Source: Pseudomonas sp. ANT_J12 (lineage in GTDB: Bacteria > Pseudomonadota > Gammaproteobacteria > Pseudomonadales > Pseudomonadaceae). From it: a stretch of DNA of 64,000 nucleotides. Positions within the stretch are counted from its first letter, which is position 1, and every line of letters starts with the position of its first letter. Location of the stretch: assembly GCF_008370045.1 (NCBI RefSeq), contig NZ_VOBN01000020.1, positions 1 through 64,000 of the forward strand, read 5' to 3'. The position numbers were made by a program, and so were the translations under genes. This document shows positions 25,597 through 33,500 of this stretch, piece by piece. The notes under the pieces are model-generated. The model ran no database searches. It was not told where the DNA came from and saw only the letters and a program-made list of their open reading frames with translations.

Positions 25597-26889
25597 TCAG
25601 GACACGGCCGGTTGCAGGCGGCCGGTGGAGCGGCGATAGAGAAACAAGGTCGCGCAGAGGGCGCAGAGCGCCGCGAAACTCATCCAGTAACCGGGTGCGG
25701 CCTTGTCGCCGGTGTACTGGATCAGCAAGGTCGACATCGCTGGAGTGAACCCACCAAACACCGCCGTCGCCAGGCTGTACGCCAGGGAGAACCCGGCGAC
25801 CCGCACTTCCACCGGCATGATCTCGGTGAGTGCGGCGATCATCGCGCCGTTGTACAAGCCATAAATGAACGACAGCCACAGCAACACCAGCAGCATGTTG
25901 AGGAAGCTCGGTGCGTTCACCAGATAGGTCAGCGCCGGATAGGCCGTCGCCAGGGTCAGCAGCGCCATGGCGATCAGCACCGGACGCCGGCCGATGCGGT
26001 CGGACAAGGCCCCGCCAATCGGCAGCCAGAAAAAGTTCGAAACACCGACCAGCAACGTCACCAGCAGCGCATCGGACGTGCTCAGGTGCAACACGGTTTT
26101 GCCGAAGGTCGGGGCGTACACGGTGATCAGGTAAAACGCGGTGGTGGTCAGGGCGACCATCATCATCCCGCCGAGCACGATCCCCCAGTTCTGCGCCAAG
26201 GTTCGGAACACTTCACCCATGCTCGGGCGGTGTTTGCGCGCAGCGAACTCGGCGGTTTCTTCGAGGTTGCGGCGCAGGAAGAAAATGAACGGCACGATCA
26301 TGCAGCCGACGAAGAACGGAATCCGCCAGCCCCAATCGGCAATCATCGTCGGCGCCATCCATTGGTTCAGCCCATAGCCCAGCGCTGCGGCGACGATGAT
26401 CGCCACTTGCTGGCTGGCCGACTGCCAACTGGTGAAAAAGCCCTTGTTGCCTGGCGTGGCGATCTCCGAGAGGTACACCGAGACACCGCCCATTTCCGCA
26501 CCGGCCGAGAAGCCTTGCAGCAAGCGGCCAATCAACACAATGGCGGGGGCGAACAGCCCGATGGTCTCGTAACCGGGCACCAGCACAATCAGGATCGTCC
26601 CGCTGGCCATGATCGACAACGTCACGATCAAGCCTTTGCGCCGGCCCACGTCATCGATGTACGCACCCAGCACCACGGCGCCGAGCGGGCGCATCAGGAA
26701 CCCGGCGCCGAACACCGCGAAGGTCATCATCAGGGAGGCGAATTCGCTGCTGGCCGGGAAGAACACGGCAGCAATCTGCGTGGCGTAAAAGCCGAAAAGG
26801 AAGAAGTCGAACTGTTCCAGGAAGTTACCCGAGGTGACCCGGAAAATCGCACTGGCCCGGGAGCGCCCGGAAGGGATTGAGGCTGTCAT
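25597..26889 (-). CDS. MFS transporter, metabolite:H+ symporter type
   Basis: A 430-residue transporter with 12 membrane segments. The MHS signature RPLGAVVLGAYIDDVGRRKG (about 70-90) follows TM2, and a second copy SDRIGRRP follows TM8. A FSAGAEMGGVSVYLSE loop is typical of citrate/tricarballylate or alpha-ketoglutarate symporters. I chose the ATG at 26889, with GGAG 9 nt upstream, over a longer frame. The gene precedes the ModA-like binding protein by 27 bp on the same strand, so they form an operon. The substrate is probably an organic acid. Confidence 0.88.
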   Translation of the reverse strand: MTASIPSGRSRASAIFRVTSGNFLEQFDFFLFGFYATQIAAVFFPASSEFASLMMTFAVFGAGFLMRPLGAVVLGAYIDDVGRRKGLIVTLSIMASGTILIVLVPGYETIGLFAPAIVLIGRLLQGFSAGAEMGGVSVYLSEIATPGNKGFFTSWQSASQQVAIIVAAALGYGLNQWMAPTMIADWGWRIPFFVGCMIVPFIFFLRRNLEETAEFAARKHRPSMGEVFRTLAQNWGIVLGGMMMVALTTTAFYLITVYAPTFGKTVLHLSTSDALLVTLLVGVSNFFWLPIGGALSDRIGRRPVLIAMALLTLATAYPALTYLVNAPSFLNMLLVLLWLSFIYGLYNGAMIAALTEIMPVEVRVAGFSLAYSLATAVFGGFTPAMSTLLIQYTGDKAAPGYWMSFAALCALCATLFLYRRSTGRLQPAVS

Positions 26890-27044
26890 TGATCTGTACT
26901 CCACCGCTTTTATGACGTGCGCTGCGTGGGAGCGGCGCACGGTTCTTATTGGGGCGGATAGTGGAGCAGAGGCATCGATATGTTAATTGCATAGTTGGCA
27001 TGTATTGATGTTCGAAGTGGATCAATACATTGTGGATTATGCCG

Positions 27045-27650
27045 CTACAGGCTCGCTTCGATGTGCGCAAACGCCCGCGCGACATAGTCGTCTTTCTCGC
27101 CCACCGGCGCGAAATTGTGCAGCACTTCCCGCGCGGCTTGCGTGCCTTTGAGCCGGGCCAGAAACCACGCTGACAAGTATTGCGACGCCAAACAGCCACC
27201 GGCCGTGGCGATGTTGCCATTGGCGTAAAACGCTTGATTGATCACATTGACCCCGGCCGCTTGCACCCAAGGCTTGCTGATCGCGTCGGTGCAGGCCGGG
27301 GCATCGCCGAGCAACCCGAGCCTGGCCAGCAGGAACGTGCCGGAGCATTGCGCCCCAAGCAGTTGCCGCGCCGGGTCGAATTGCAACTGCGCCATGATCT
27401 CCGGGTTGTCGGCCACTTCGCGGGTCTTGCGGCCACTGCCGATCAACACCGCATCGGCTGCGCAGGCTTGCTGCAGATTGATGTGCGCATCGATGGTCAA
27501 ACCGTTCATCGACGTCACACGCGGTGTTGGCGAGGCGATACTCACCCGCCAGTCCTGATCTCCCAACAGCGAAATCCGGCTGAGCATGCCGTAGGCGATC
27601 AGGGAGTCCAGTTCGTTGAAACCATCGAAGGTCAGAATGGCGACGTGCAT
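27045..27650 (-). CDS. DJ-1/PfpI family protein
   Basis: The 201-residue single-domain protein begins MHVAILTFDGFNELDSLIAY. It has a nucleophile elbow AQCSGTFLLARLGLL (Cys about 103) but no AraC HTH, unlike the GlxA-type protein earlier in the window. Such proteins include isonitrile hydratase-like and glyoxalase III/chaperone members; which one applies is open. The gene appears to be single. Confidence 0.85.
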   Translation of the reverse strand: MHVAILTFDGFNELDSLIAYGMLSRISLLGDQDWRVSIASPTPRVTSMNGLTIDAHINLQQACAADAVLIGSGRKTREVADNPEIMAQLQFDPARQLLGAQCSGTFLLARLGLLGDAPACTDAISKPWVQAAGVNVINQAFYANGNIATAGGCLASQYLSAWFLARLKGTQAAREVLHNFAPVGEKDDYVARAFAHIEASL

Positions 27651-27799
27651 GGCGAATCCTGCTGGCTTTTTCGTAGCCTACGCCGAGCCGGCGCGACACC
27701 TCCAGTACAGTCAGTTGCAGAATCATCGCTACAGTAAGGAATGATTCGCCACGAGCGCAGTCGGAACTCAGTAGTCACGACATCCCAAGAGGTTCACCG

Positions 27800-28108
27800 A
27801 TGAACAGCAAAACCCTTATCGCCAGCCTCGCCCTTGTCGCCGGTATTGCCGCAATCAGTCCTATCGTCCAGGCCGCCGAAACAGCGCAGAAAACCGTCCA
27901 GCCCGGCGCCAACAACGCCCACAGCCTGGTGAAAGGCGACCGTGCGCCGGAGGTGTATCAGCGCAGCGAAAAAGCCGTGAAGAACTGGAAGGCCAAAGGT
28001 CTGAAGGCGCCGGCGTCTGACGCGCAGTGGGTGCAGATCAATGACAAGTACATGATGGTGTTGATTACCAGCGGGACGATCGTGGATGTTACGCCGGTGG
28101 AGCGTTAG
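27800..28108 (+). CDS. RcnB-like small periplasmic protein
   Basis: A 102-residue protein with a signal peptide (MNSKTLIASLALVAGIAAIS, cleaved after VQA). The mature end, WVQINDKYMMVLITSGTIVD, matches the RcnB/YohN-type module, which in E. coli affects Ni/Co export. The middle is a charged linker. It lies about 1.8 kb from the dmeRF-like pair but is not linked to it. The assignment rests on the C-terminal motif only. Confidence 0.7.
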   Translation: MNSKTLIASLALVAGIAAISPIVQAAETAQKTVQPGANNAHSLVKGDRAPEVYQRSEKAVKNWKAKGLKAPASDAQWVQINDKYMMVLITSGTIVDVTPVER

Positions 28109-28119
28109 TTCGTCCGTCA

Positions 28120-29184
28120 CTAACTAGGACTCAACGCCTTGATGCCCAACCGATACTGATTATTCCCACTGCGCTTGGCCTCATACATCGCCAAATCTGC
28201 AATGTGAATCAACCGGTCCATGCTCGGCGCATGGTCCGGGAACACCGCGACGCCCAGGCTGGTGCCAATGTGGCGCTGGTCATTGCCAATCGTCACCGGC
28301 GGTAAGAGTTCGACGAAGATTTTCTGGCAGATGCTGCGCGCTTCGTCTTGCAGATTAATGCCGGGCGGCAGGCCCTGGAGGATCACCACGAATTCGTCGC
28401 CGCCAATCCGGGCCACGGTGTCGGTTGAGCGCAGGATGCGTTTGAGCCGCGTGGCGGTGGTGACCAGTACCCGGTCGCCGGCCGCATGCCCGTAATGGTC
28501 GTTGATCGCCTTGAAACCATTGAGGTCGACAAACACCAGCGCCACCCGTGTCGCGCTGATGCGCGCCTGTTCCAGCGCTTTAGACAGGCGTTCTTCAAGC
28601 ACCAGGCGATTGGGCAGGCCGGTCAGCGGGTCGTAATGGGCCAAGTGTTGCAGGTAGCTGGCGGAGGCTTTTTCTTCGGTGATGTCGCGGACCACACCCA
28701 TCATTTTGATCGTGGTGTCGTGATCGTTTTTCACCACATTGCCAGTCTCGCGCAGCCAGCGGATGGTGCCGTCGGGCCAGACCACGCGGTATTCCTCGTC
28801 ATGGTTTTCGCCGGTTTCCAGGCAACGCAACTCGCCGGCGCGGACCTTGGCTCGGTCGTCCGGGTGTACGCAGGAACAGAACAAGGCGTAGGAGGGCGTG
28901 ACTTCACCGGTCTTGAACCCGAACATGCCGTAGATCGCGTCCGACCAATACAGCGTGTCCGTGTCCACGTCCCAGTCCCAGGTGCCGATGCGGGCGAAGT
29001 ACTGGCTGCGTTTGAAACGTTCGGCGTCAGCGTCCAGGTGAATATTTTGCGCCGTGGACAGGCTGGCGATCAGCGCGCGGCATTCCGCCAACTGCCGTCG
29101 CAGGACAGACTGGCGGCAGACCAGCACAATCAGCACGGCAAGCATCACTAAGCCGATGGCAGCGCAGATCCAGAGGACACTCAT
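28120..29184 (-). CDS. PAS-domain diguanylate cyclase
   Basis: The 354-residue protein has one N-terminal membrane helix (about 4-24), a short coil, a PAS_3-type domain (about 60-165, with YWSDAIYGMFGF and RVVWPDGTIRWLRETGNVV) and a GGDEF domain (about 185-345). The active site is RIGGDEFVVI. An inhibitory I-site RSTD lies five residues before it, so product inhibition is likely. It makes cyclic di-GMP at the inner membrane. There is no EAL domain. It is divergent from the FKBP gene. Confidence 0.92.
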   Translation of the reverse strand: MSVLWICAAIGLVMLAVLIVLVCRQSVLRRQLAECRALIASLSTAQNIHLDADAERFKRSQYFARIGTWDWDVDTDTLYWSDAIYGMFGFKTGEVTPSYALFCSCVHPDDRAKVRAGELRCLETGENHDEEYRVVWPDGTIRWLRETGNVVKNDHDTTIKMMGVVRDITEEKASASYLQHLAHYDPLTGLPNRLVLEERLSKALEQARISATRVALVFVDLNGFKAINDHYGHAAGDRVLVTTATRLKRILRSTDTVARIGGDEFVVILQGLPPGINLQDEARSICQKIFVELLPPVTIGNDQRHIGTSLGVAVFPDHAPSMDRLIHIADLAMYEAKRSGNNQYRLGIKALSPS

Positions 29185-29359
29185 TCAGGGATGGCCATCA
29201 TCGGGTGTTTTAACCGTGGGGTTGATGGTGCTTAGCTTAGTTCAGGGTTGCGGTCGGAAATAGAGCTAAACCGCGCCGAACAGTTGCCAATTGCCCGCGA
29301 TTCTGGGAAAACGGCGGCCATTAAGTCCCTCCGGGGGAGACAACAGACGAGTGTATGTA

Positions 29360-29698
29360 ATGAATGATGAGCTTCAGGTAATCGACCTTGAACTGGGCGA
29401 CGGCAAAGCAGCGGTCAAAGGCGCACTGATCACCACGCAATATCGCGGATGGCTGGAAGACGGCACCGAGTTCGATTCTTCCTATAGCCGTGGCAAGCCT
29501 TTTCAGTGTGTGATCGGGACGGGTCGGGTTATTAAAGGCTGGGACCAGGGGATTATGGGCATGCAGGTCGGTGGCAAGCGCAAGCTGCTGGTGCCGGCGC
29601 ATTTAGCCTATGGCGAACGGACGATGGGCGCGATTACGCCGAATTCGAATCTGGTTTTTGAGATTGAGTTGTTGGAAGTTTTGACGCGGGATGATTGA
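29360..29698 (+). CDS. FKBP-type peptidyl-prolyl cis-trans isomerase
   Basis: The 112-residue protein is a single FKBP domain: YRGWLEDGTEFDSSYSRGKP, VIKGWDQGIMGMQVGGKRKL and the end ITPNSNLVFEIELLEV. Active-site aromatics (Y, F, W, F) are present. There is no signal peptide, so it is cytosolic. I chose the ATG at 29360 because the family begins there; upstream in-frame sequence is unlike the family. An intrinsic terminator follows 25 bp after the stop. Confidence 0.92.
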   Translation: MNDELQVIDLELGDGKAAVKGALITTQYRGWLEDGTEFDSSYSRGKPFQCVIGTGRVIKGWDQGIMGMQVGGKRKLLVPAHLAYGERTMGAITPNSNLVFEIELLEVLTRDD

Positions 29699-29722
29699 TT
29701 GGCTGTGATTTGAGATGACAAG

Positions 29723-29759
29723 CCCCGCCATCCCGGTGCTATGGGAGGGCGGGTTTTTT
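29723..29759 (+). terminator. Intrinsic terminator after FKBP gene
   Basis: CCCGCC/GGCGGG and CCC/GGG arms with one small internal bulge, followed by TTTTTT. Confidence 0.8.
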
Positions 29760-29865
29760 ATGTTTGGCGAATGAAGATCAAAAGATCACGTTGTTCGTCA
29801 GGCCACCAGAAAAACCTTGAATAAATCCTTGCCGCCCTGGGCTATTCCAGAGACTATGCGCGCCA

Positions 29866-29886
29866 CATAGGGGTAGGGGGTATAGG
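29866..29886. promoter_or_regulatory. G-tract operator-like element before the RcnR-type regulator
   Basis: ATAGGGGTAGGGGGTATAG ends just before the ATG at 29888 and also serves as its ribosome site. RcnR/FrmR-family repressors bind A/T-flanked G-tracts, so autoregulation of the dmeR-dmeF pair is likely. Confidence 0.55.
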
Positions 29887-29887
29887 T

Positions 29888-30163
29888 ATGTCGCACATTC
29901 ACGAACACAAGGATGATCTGCTCAATCGCGTCCGGCGCATTGCCGGGCAGGTGCAAGCGGTGGAGAAGGCCTTGGAATCCGATGCCGATTGCGCCAAGAC
30001 CCTGCATCTGGTCGCGGCGATCCGTGGCGCGGTCAATGGTTTGATGGACCAGTTCATCGACGCCCACGCCCGTGAGCACGTGGCCCATCCCGACCTCAGC
30101 AACGAAGAGCGCGCCCAGGGCGTGGAAGAGTTGCTGCAAGCCATCCGCCGTTATTCGAAGTAG
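29888..30163 (+). CDS. Metal-sensing repressor, RcnR/FrmR (DUF156) family
   Basis: This 91-residue all-helical repressor keeps the residues RcnR uses to bind Ni/Co: His3, Cys35, His60 and His64 (HIHEH at the N-terminus, SDADC, and DAHAREH). The core AAIRGAVNGLMDQF is typical. It probably senses Co(II)/Ni(II) and represses itself and the downstream CDF exporter, starting 11 bp later. This matches the dmeR-dmeF arrangement known from rhizobia. FrmR (formaldehyde) is less likely because the histidine set and the partner point to metal. Confidence 0.85.
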   Translation: MSHIHEHKDDLLNRVRRIAGQVQAVEKALESDADCAKTLHLVAAIRGAVNGLMDQFIDAHAREHVAHPDLSNEERAQGVEELLQAIRRYSK

Positions 30164-30173
30164 GCCGAACACC

Positions 30174-31100
30174 ATGACACTGACACCCCAGGCTTCTCGT
30201 TTTACGCACGATCACATGTTCCTCGGCGCCTCCCACGATGAAAACGGCCGCCGCACGTTGTGGGTGGTGGCGTTGACGTTCGTGATGATGATTGGCGAAA
30301 TCGCCGCCGGTTATATCACCGGTTCAATGGCGTTGCTGGCCGATGGTTTTCACATGGCCACCCATGCGGTGGCCCTGGGCATCGCGGCGGCGGCTTACGG
30401 GTTTGCCCGGCGCCACGCGAGTAATGCGCGCTTCAGTTTCGGCACCGGCAAGGTCGGCGATCTGGCCGGGTTTGCCTCGGCCATGGTGCTGGGGCTGGTG
30501 TCGCTGGGCATTGCTGGCGAGTCCATCCTGCGTCTGTTTCAACCCACCACCGTGGCCTTCACCGAGGCGACGATCATTGCCGTGGTGGGGCTGGCGGTGA
30601 ACGTCGTCAGTGCCTTCCTGCTGGCGGGCAATCATGGGCATCACGGCCATGATCACGGGCACAGCCACGACCACGGTCATCATCACGATAACAACCTGCG
30701 TTCAGCCTACGTCCACGTGCTGGCCGATGCCTTGACCTCGGTCCTCGCCATCGCCGCGTTGCTGGCCGGCCGCTATCTGGGTTGGGTCTGGCTCGACCCG
30801 GTGATGGGCATCGTCGGCGCCGTCGTGATCGCGAAATGGGCCTACGGCCTGATGCGCGACAGCGCCGCCGTGCTGCTCGATACCACCGACGAACACGTGG
30901 CCGGAGAAATCCGCGAACTGCTGGAAACCCCCGGCGACGTGACCATCAGCGACCTGCACGTCTGGCAGGTCGGGCCTGACGCCCGGGCGGCGATCGTCAG
31001 CGTGGTGGCGGCGGCCAGTGTCAGTGCAGATGCCATTCGCGAGCGTTTGGCGCCTGTTCATGAGTTGTCGCACCTGACGGTGGAATACCGCGTCGCCTGA
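30174..31100 (+). CDS. dmeF: CDF family Co(II)/Ni(II) efflux transporter DmeF-like
   Basis: The 308-residue cation diffusion facilitator has six membrane helices. Metal-site motifs are MALLADGFHMATHA (HxxxD-type in TM2) and YVHVLADALTSV (TM5). A histidine-rich loop lies between TM4 and TM5 (about 145-172, NHGHHGHDHGHSHDHGHHH). DmeF proteins start with a similar HDHMFLG segment. It exports cobalt/nickel using the proton gradient. It is directly downstream of the RcnR-type repressor, so the pair is an inducible efflux unit. Confidence 0.88.
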   Translation: MTLTPQASRFTHDHMFLGASHDENGRRTLWVVALTFVMMIGEIAAGYITGSMALLADGFHMATHAVALGIAAAAYGFARRHASNARFSFGTGKVGDLAGFASAMVLGLVSLGIAGESILRLFQPTTVAFTEATIIAVVGLAVNVVSAFLLAGNHGHHGHDHGHSHDHGHHHDNNLRSAYVHVLADALTSVLAIAALLAGRYLGWVWLDPVMGIVGAVVIAKWAYGLMRDSAAVLLDTTDEHVAGEIRELLETPGDVTISDLHVWQVGPDARAAIVSVVAAASVSADAIRERLAPVHELSHLTVEYRVA

Positions 31101-31104
31101 GTGA

Positions 31105-32214
31105 TCAGGCTTGGGCTTCGGTCAACAGTGGAATCCGACCATTCAGGGACGGGCGGTAGTGCCAGGTCAAACCGTCCAGCGCAGGATTTATCGCCAGGAT
31201 TTGCCTCAATGTGGCGCTGGCAATGCTCAACGCCAATGTCTGCCCCGGACATTGATGGCGGCCCGCGCCGAAGGTGAAGCTGCGACGGTTTGGGCGGTCG
31301 ACGATGAATGTATCGGGTTGCTCGTTGAGCTGCGGATCGCGATTGGCCGAGGCCAGCAGCACCAGAATGGTGTCGCCGGGGTTCAGGTTGATACCGTCGA
31401 TTACGCAAGGCGCGACGACGAAGCGGCGGGTGTTCTGGACTGAGGGGTCGAGGCGTTGGACTTCGGCCAGGAACGAGTCAACATCGCGCAGCAACAACGG
31501 ATCGCGAATCAACGCCACCAGCGCATTGCCAATCAACCCGGCCGTGGCCTCATAGGTTTGCGAGCACAGGCCGATCAGGTTGGCGATCAGCATTTCGTTG
31601 TCCGAAGAAGCGAAGCGTTGCTTGATGCCATTTAACAGAGGGCTGTGCACGTCCGGGTCATCCAGCAATTCGAAGAAATGCCCCCGCAATTGCTCAGCCG
31701 CCTCGTGAGCGCGGTCCAGTTGAAGACGAGTGCTCAGCGGCGACAGACAGGCCACGAAGTCAGCGGTCAATTCGTTGACCTCTCGGGTCTGGGCGGGGGA
31801 GAACCCGAGCAACGTCGCGACCACGCACACCGGGCCATAAAACATGGCTTTCGATAAACCCTCGGCGTCCGGGGTGATCAACCGTGCACTGACCAACGTT
31901 TGTATTTCGACAGGGTCGATCAACGCCAACCCCGGCTCAATCGCCGCCCGGGGACAGCGCTGCCGTTCACCTTCATTCATCCGCATCAACCGCCCAAATA
32001 CTTCGCCGGCCAAACCGTCAACAATCGTCTTGGGCACTGGCTCACCGGCCGGGCGCACCTGGCAAGCAGGATGCGCCAACACCGCCGCCACGGTCGCGGC
32101 ACTGCTGGCCACCCACAGCTTCAGTCCTTGATGAAAAACCAGCCCGCCCTCTGCACGCAATTGCGCGTAATAGGGATAAGGATCGGCATGAGTCGCAGCG
32201 ATGATCGGGTCCAT
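31105..32214 (-). CDS. Cytochrome P450
   Basis: The protein has 369 residues from the ATG at 32214 (MDPIIAATHADPYPYYAQLR). The heme loop FTFGAGRHQCPGQTLA supplies the axial Cys (about 321), and ExxR is in AEVQRLDP. The I-helix reads LCSQTYEATAGL in place of the usual AGxxT. It is short for a P450 (370 versus about 400). No ferredoxin or reductase gene is adjacent, so redox partners must come from elsewhere. It is divergent from an ArsR-like regulator with an 82-bp shared promoter, and ends 4 bp after the convergent dmeF stop. The substrate is unknown. Confidence 0.88.
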   Translation of the reverse strand: MDPIIAATHADPYPYYAQLRAEGGLVFHQGLKLWVASSAATVAAVLAHPACQVRPAGEPVPKTIVDGLAGEVFGRLMRMNEGERQRCPRAAIEPGLALIDPVEIQTLVSARLITPDAEGLSKAMFYGPVCVVATLLGFSPAQTREVNELTADFVACLSPLSTRLQLDRAHEAAEQLRGHFFELLDDPDVHSPLLNGIKQRFASSDNEMLIANLIGLCSQTYEATAGLIGNALVALIRDPLLLRDVDSFLAEVQRLDPSVQNTRRFVVAPCVIDGINLNPGDTILVLLASANRDPQLNEQPDTFIVDRPNRRSFTFGAGRHQCPGQTLALSIASATLRQILAINPALDGLTWHYRPSLNGRIPLLTEAQA

Positions 32215-32296
32215 GGGTCGCAGCCTTGTTCGTGGTGGGGAAAGTGTTGCTACTATCTCCAGTTCACAACGGCCTTGATTCGTCCGGGAGCGAAAT

Positions 32297-33055
32297 ATGA
32301 ACGTTGAACAGCACGACATCGGCGTCTCTCAGGTCGCCGCCGCGATTGCGGAGCCGGCCCGGACGAAGATCCTCTGTTCGCTGATGGACGGCCACGCCCG
32401 CACCAGCACCGAGCTGGCGGCGATTGCCGAGGTCAGCGCCTCCACGGCCAGTGCGCATTTGGCCAAGCTCAAGGAATCGGCGCTGGTGCGGCTGCACGTC
32501 CAGGGCCGCCATCGGTATTACAGCCTCGCCGACAAACGCGTGGCCCAGGCGCTGGAAGCCTTGATGGTGATCGGCCAGAACGCCGCGCCCACTTTCAATT
32601 CGCGCACCCCTGATCGCCTGCAATTCGCCCGCACCTGCTACGACCACATGGCCGGCACCCTGGCGGTGTTGCTGCATGACCGGATGATTGAGGCGGGGTG
32701 GTTGCTGGAGACTGACGAGCAGGTTTATCAGCTGAGTGACAGCGGTGAGGCGTTGTTTGAAGGCTTGGGCATCGAAGTCAAAGACTTGAGCACGATGCGT
32801 CGTCGCTTTGCCTGCCCGTGCCTGGACTGGAGCATGCGTCGGCCGCATCTGGGTGGTTCGCTCGGGGCGGCGTTGTTGCAGGTGGCGATCAAGCGTAAAT
32901 GGGTGACCCAAGGCCTGGACAGTCGGGCGTTGGCATTGACGGCGGCGGGGCGCAAGGAGATGGGTGTGCGGTTTGATCTGGTGTTGCCGGCCGATCTTTC
33001 CTACGCCCGGAAATCCCAGACGTACTCCACCACCCGCACCGCCAGCACCAGGTAG
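32297..33055 (+). CDS. ArsR-like winged-helix regulator with C-terminal domain
   Basis: The 252-residue protein has an ArsR-type winged helix (about 8-88: IAEPARTKILCSLMDG, then ASTASAHLAKLKESALV and GRHRYYSL) and a longer C-terminal domain with CPCLDWSMRRPHLGGSLGAA (about 173-192). It is divergent from the P450 and probably its regulator. The last 20 or so residues (LSYARKSQTYSTTRTASTR) look unlike a protein core and run 55 bp into the end of the convergent membrane protein gene. This suggests the original stop was lost. Confidence 0.82.
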   Translation: MNVEQHDIGVSQVAAAIAEPARTKILCSLMDGHARTSTELAAIAEVSASTASAHLAKLKESALVRLHVQGRHRYYSLADKRVAQALEALMVIGQNAAPTFNSRTPDRLQFARTCYDHMAGTLAVLLHDRMIEAGWLLETDEQVYQLSDSGEALFEGLGIEVKDLSTMRRRFACPCLDWSMRRPHLGGSLGAALLQVAIKRKWVTQGLDSRALALTAAGRKEMGVRFDLVLPADLSYARKSQTYSTTRTASTR

Positions 33056-33342
33056 ATCAAAAACAGAATCACCTGGAACGCCGTGTGATACGGCAGCCGT
33101 GACAAGCGACGCAAGCCGTCGCTGACGCTGAGCAGCATCAGCAGCGCAGAGACCGCGATCAGCGCCCAGCCCGCGACGTCCGAGGTGAGCAGCCCCATGT
33201 ACGGGTGATGTTCGCTGTGCAACGCATTGGTGCCCGCCGCAAACAGTAAAGCGCAGACCAGCAGGTTCTTGATGTTGTCGAACACCTGCGTGGTGAAGTC
33301 GGTGTCCAGCAAGGCCAGATACTTGCGCCAGAATTTGCCCAT
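33001..33342 (-). CDS. Small inner-membrane protein of unknown function
   Basis: A 113-residue protein with an N-terminal polar part (MGKFWRKYLALLDTDFTTQV) and three hydrophobic segments (about 25-42, 55-75 and 88-106), ending VVEYVWDFRA. I do not recognise a family. The ATG at 33342 is favoured over a TTG 39 bp upstream; the ribosome site (AGGT) is weak. It overlaps the 3' end of the ArsR-like gene by 55 bp, head-on. Confidence 0.65.
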   Translation of the reverse strand: MGKFWRKYLALLDTDFTTQVFDNIKNLLVCALLFAAGTNALHSEHHPYMGLLTSDVAGWALIAVSALLMLLSVSDGLRRLSRLPYHTAFQVILFLIYLVLAVRVVEYVWDFRA

Positions 33343-33467
33343 GGTGTGTCGATACCTGTCGATGGCGGTTGCACGCCGCAAGTTTAGTAATGAATTGAGG
33401 CGGGCGCCGATTTCCTCTGATCCGACGAGGGGTGCATCTGCGGGTTGTGCGTCGAAGGGCGAAGCGA

Positions 33468-33487
33468 TACTGTATATACGAACAGTA
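33468..33487. promoter_or_regulatory. LexA (SOS) box
   Basis: TACTGTATATACGAACAGTA matches the gammaproteobacterial LexA consensus (CTGT-N8-ACAG with TATATA core and TA flanks) throughout. It lies 13 bp before the ATG at 33501, a repressing position. Confidence 0.85.
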
Positions 33488-33500
33488 TAAGGCGTGCCCC

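Noticed and set aside
29821..29888. FrmR (formaldehyde) identity for the DUF156 regulator
   Set aside because: It has the RcnR metal-binding set and is followed by a CDF metal exporter, not by formaldehyde dehydrogenase genes.
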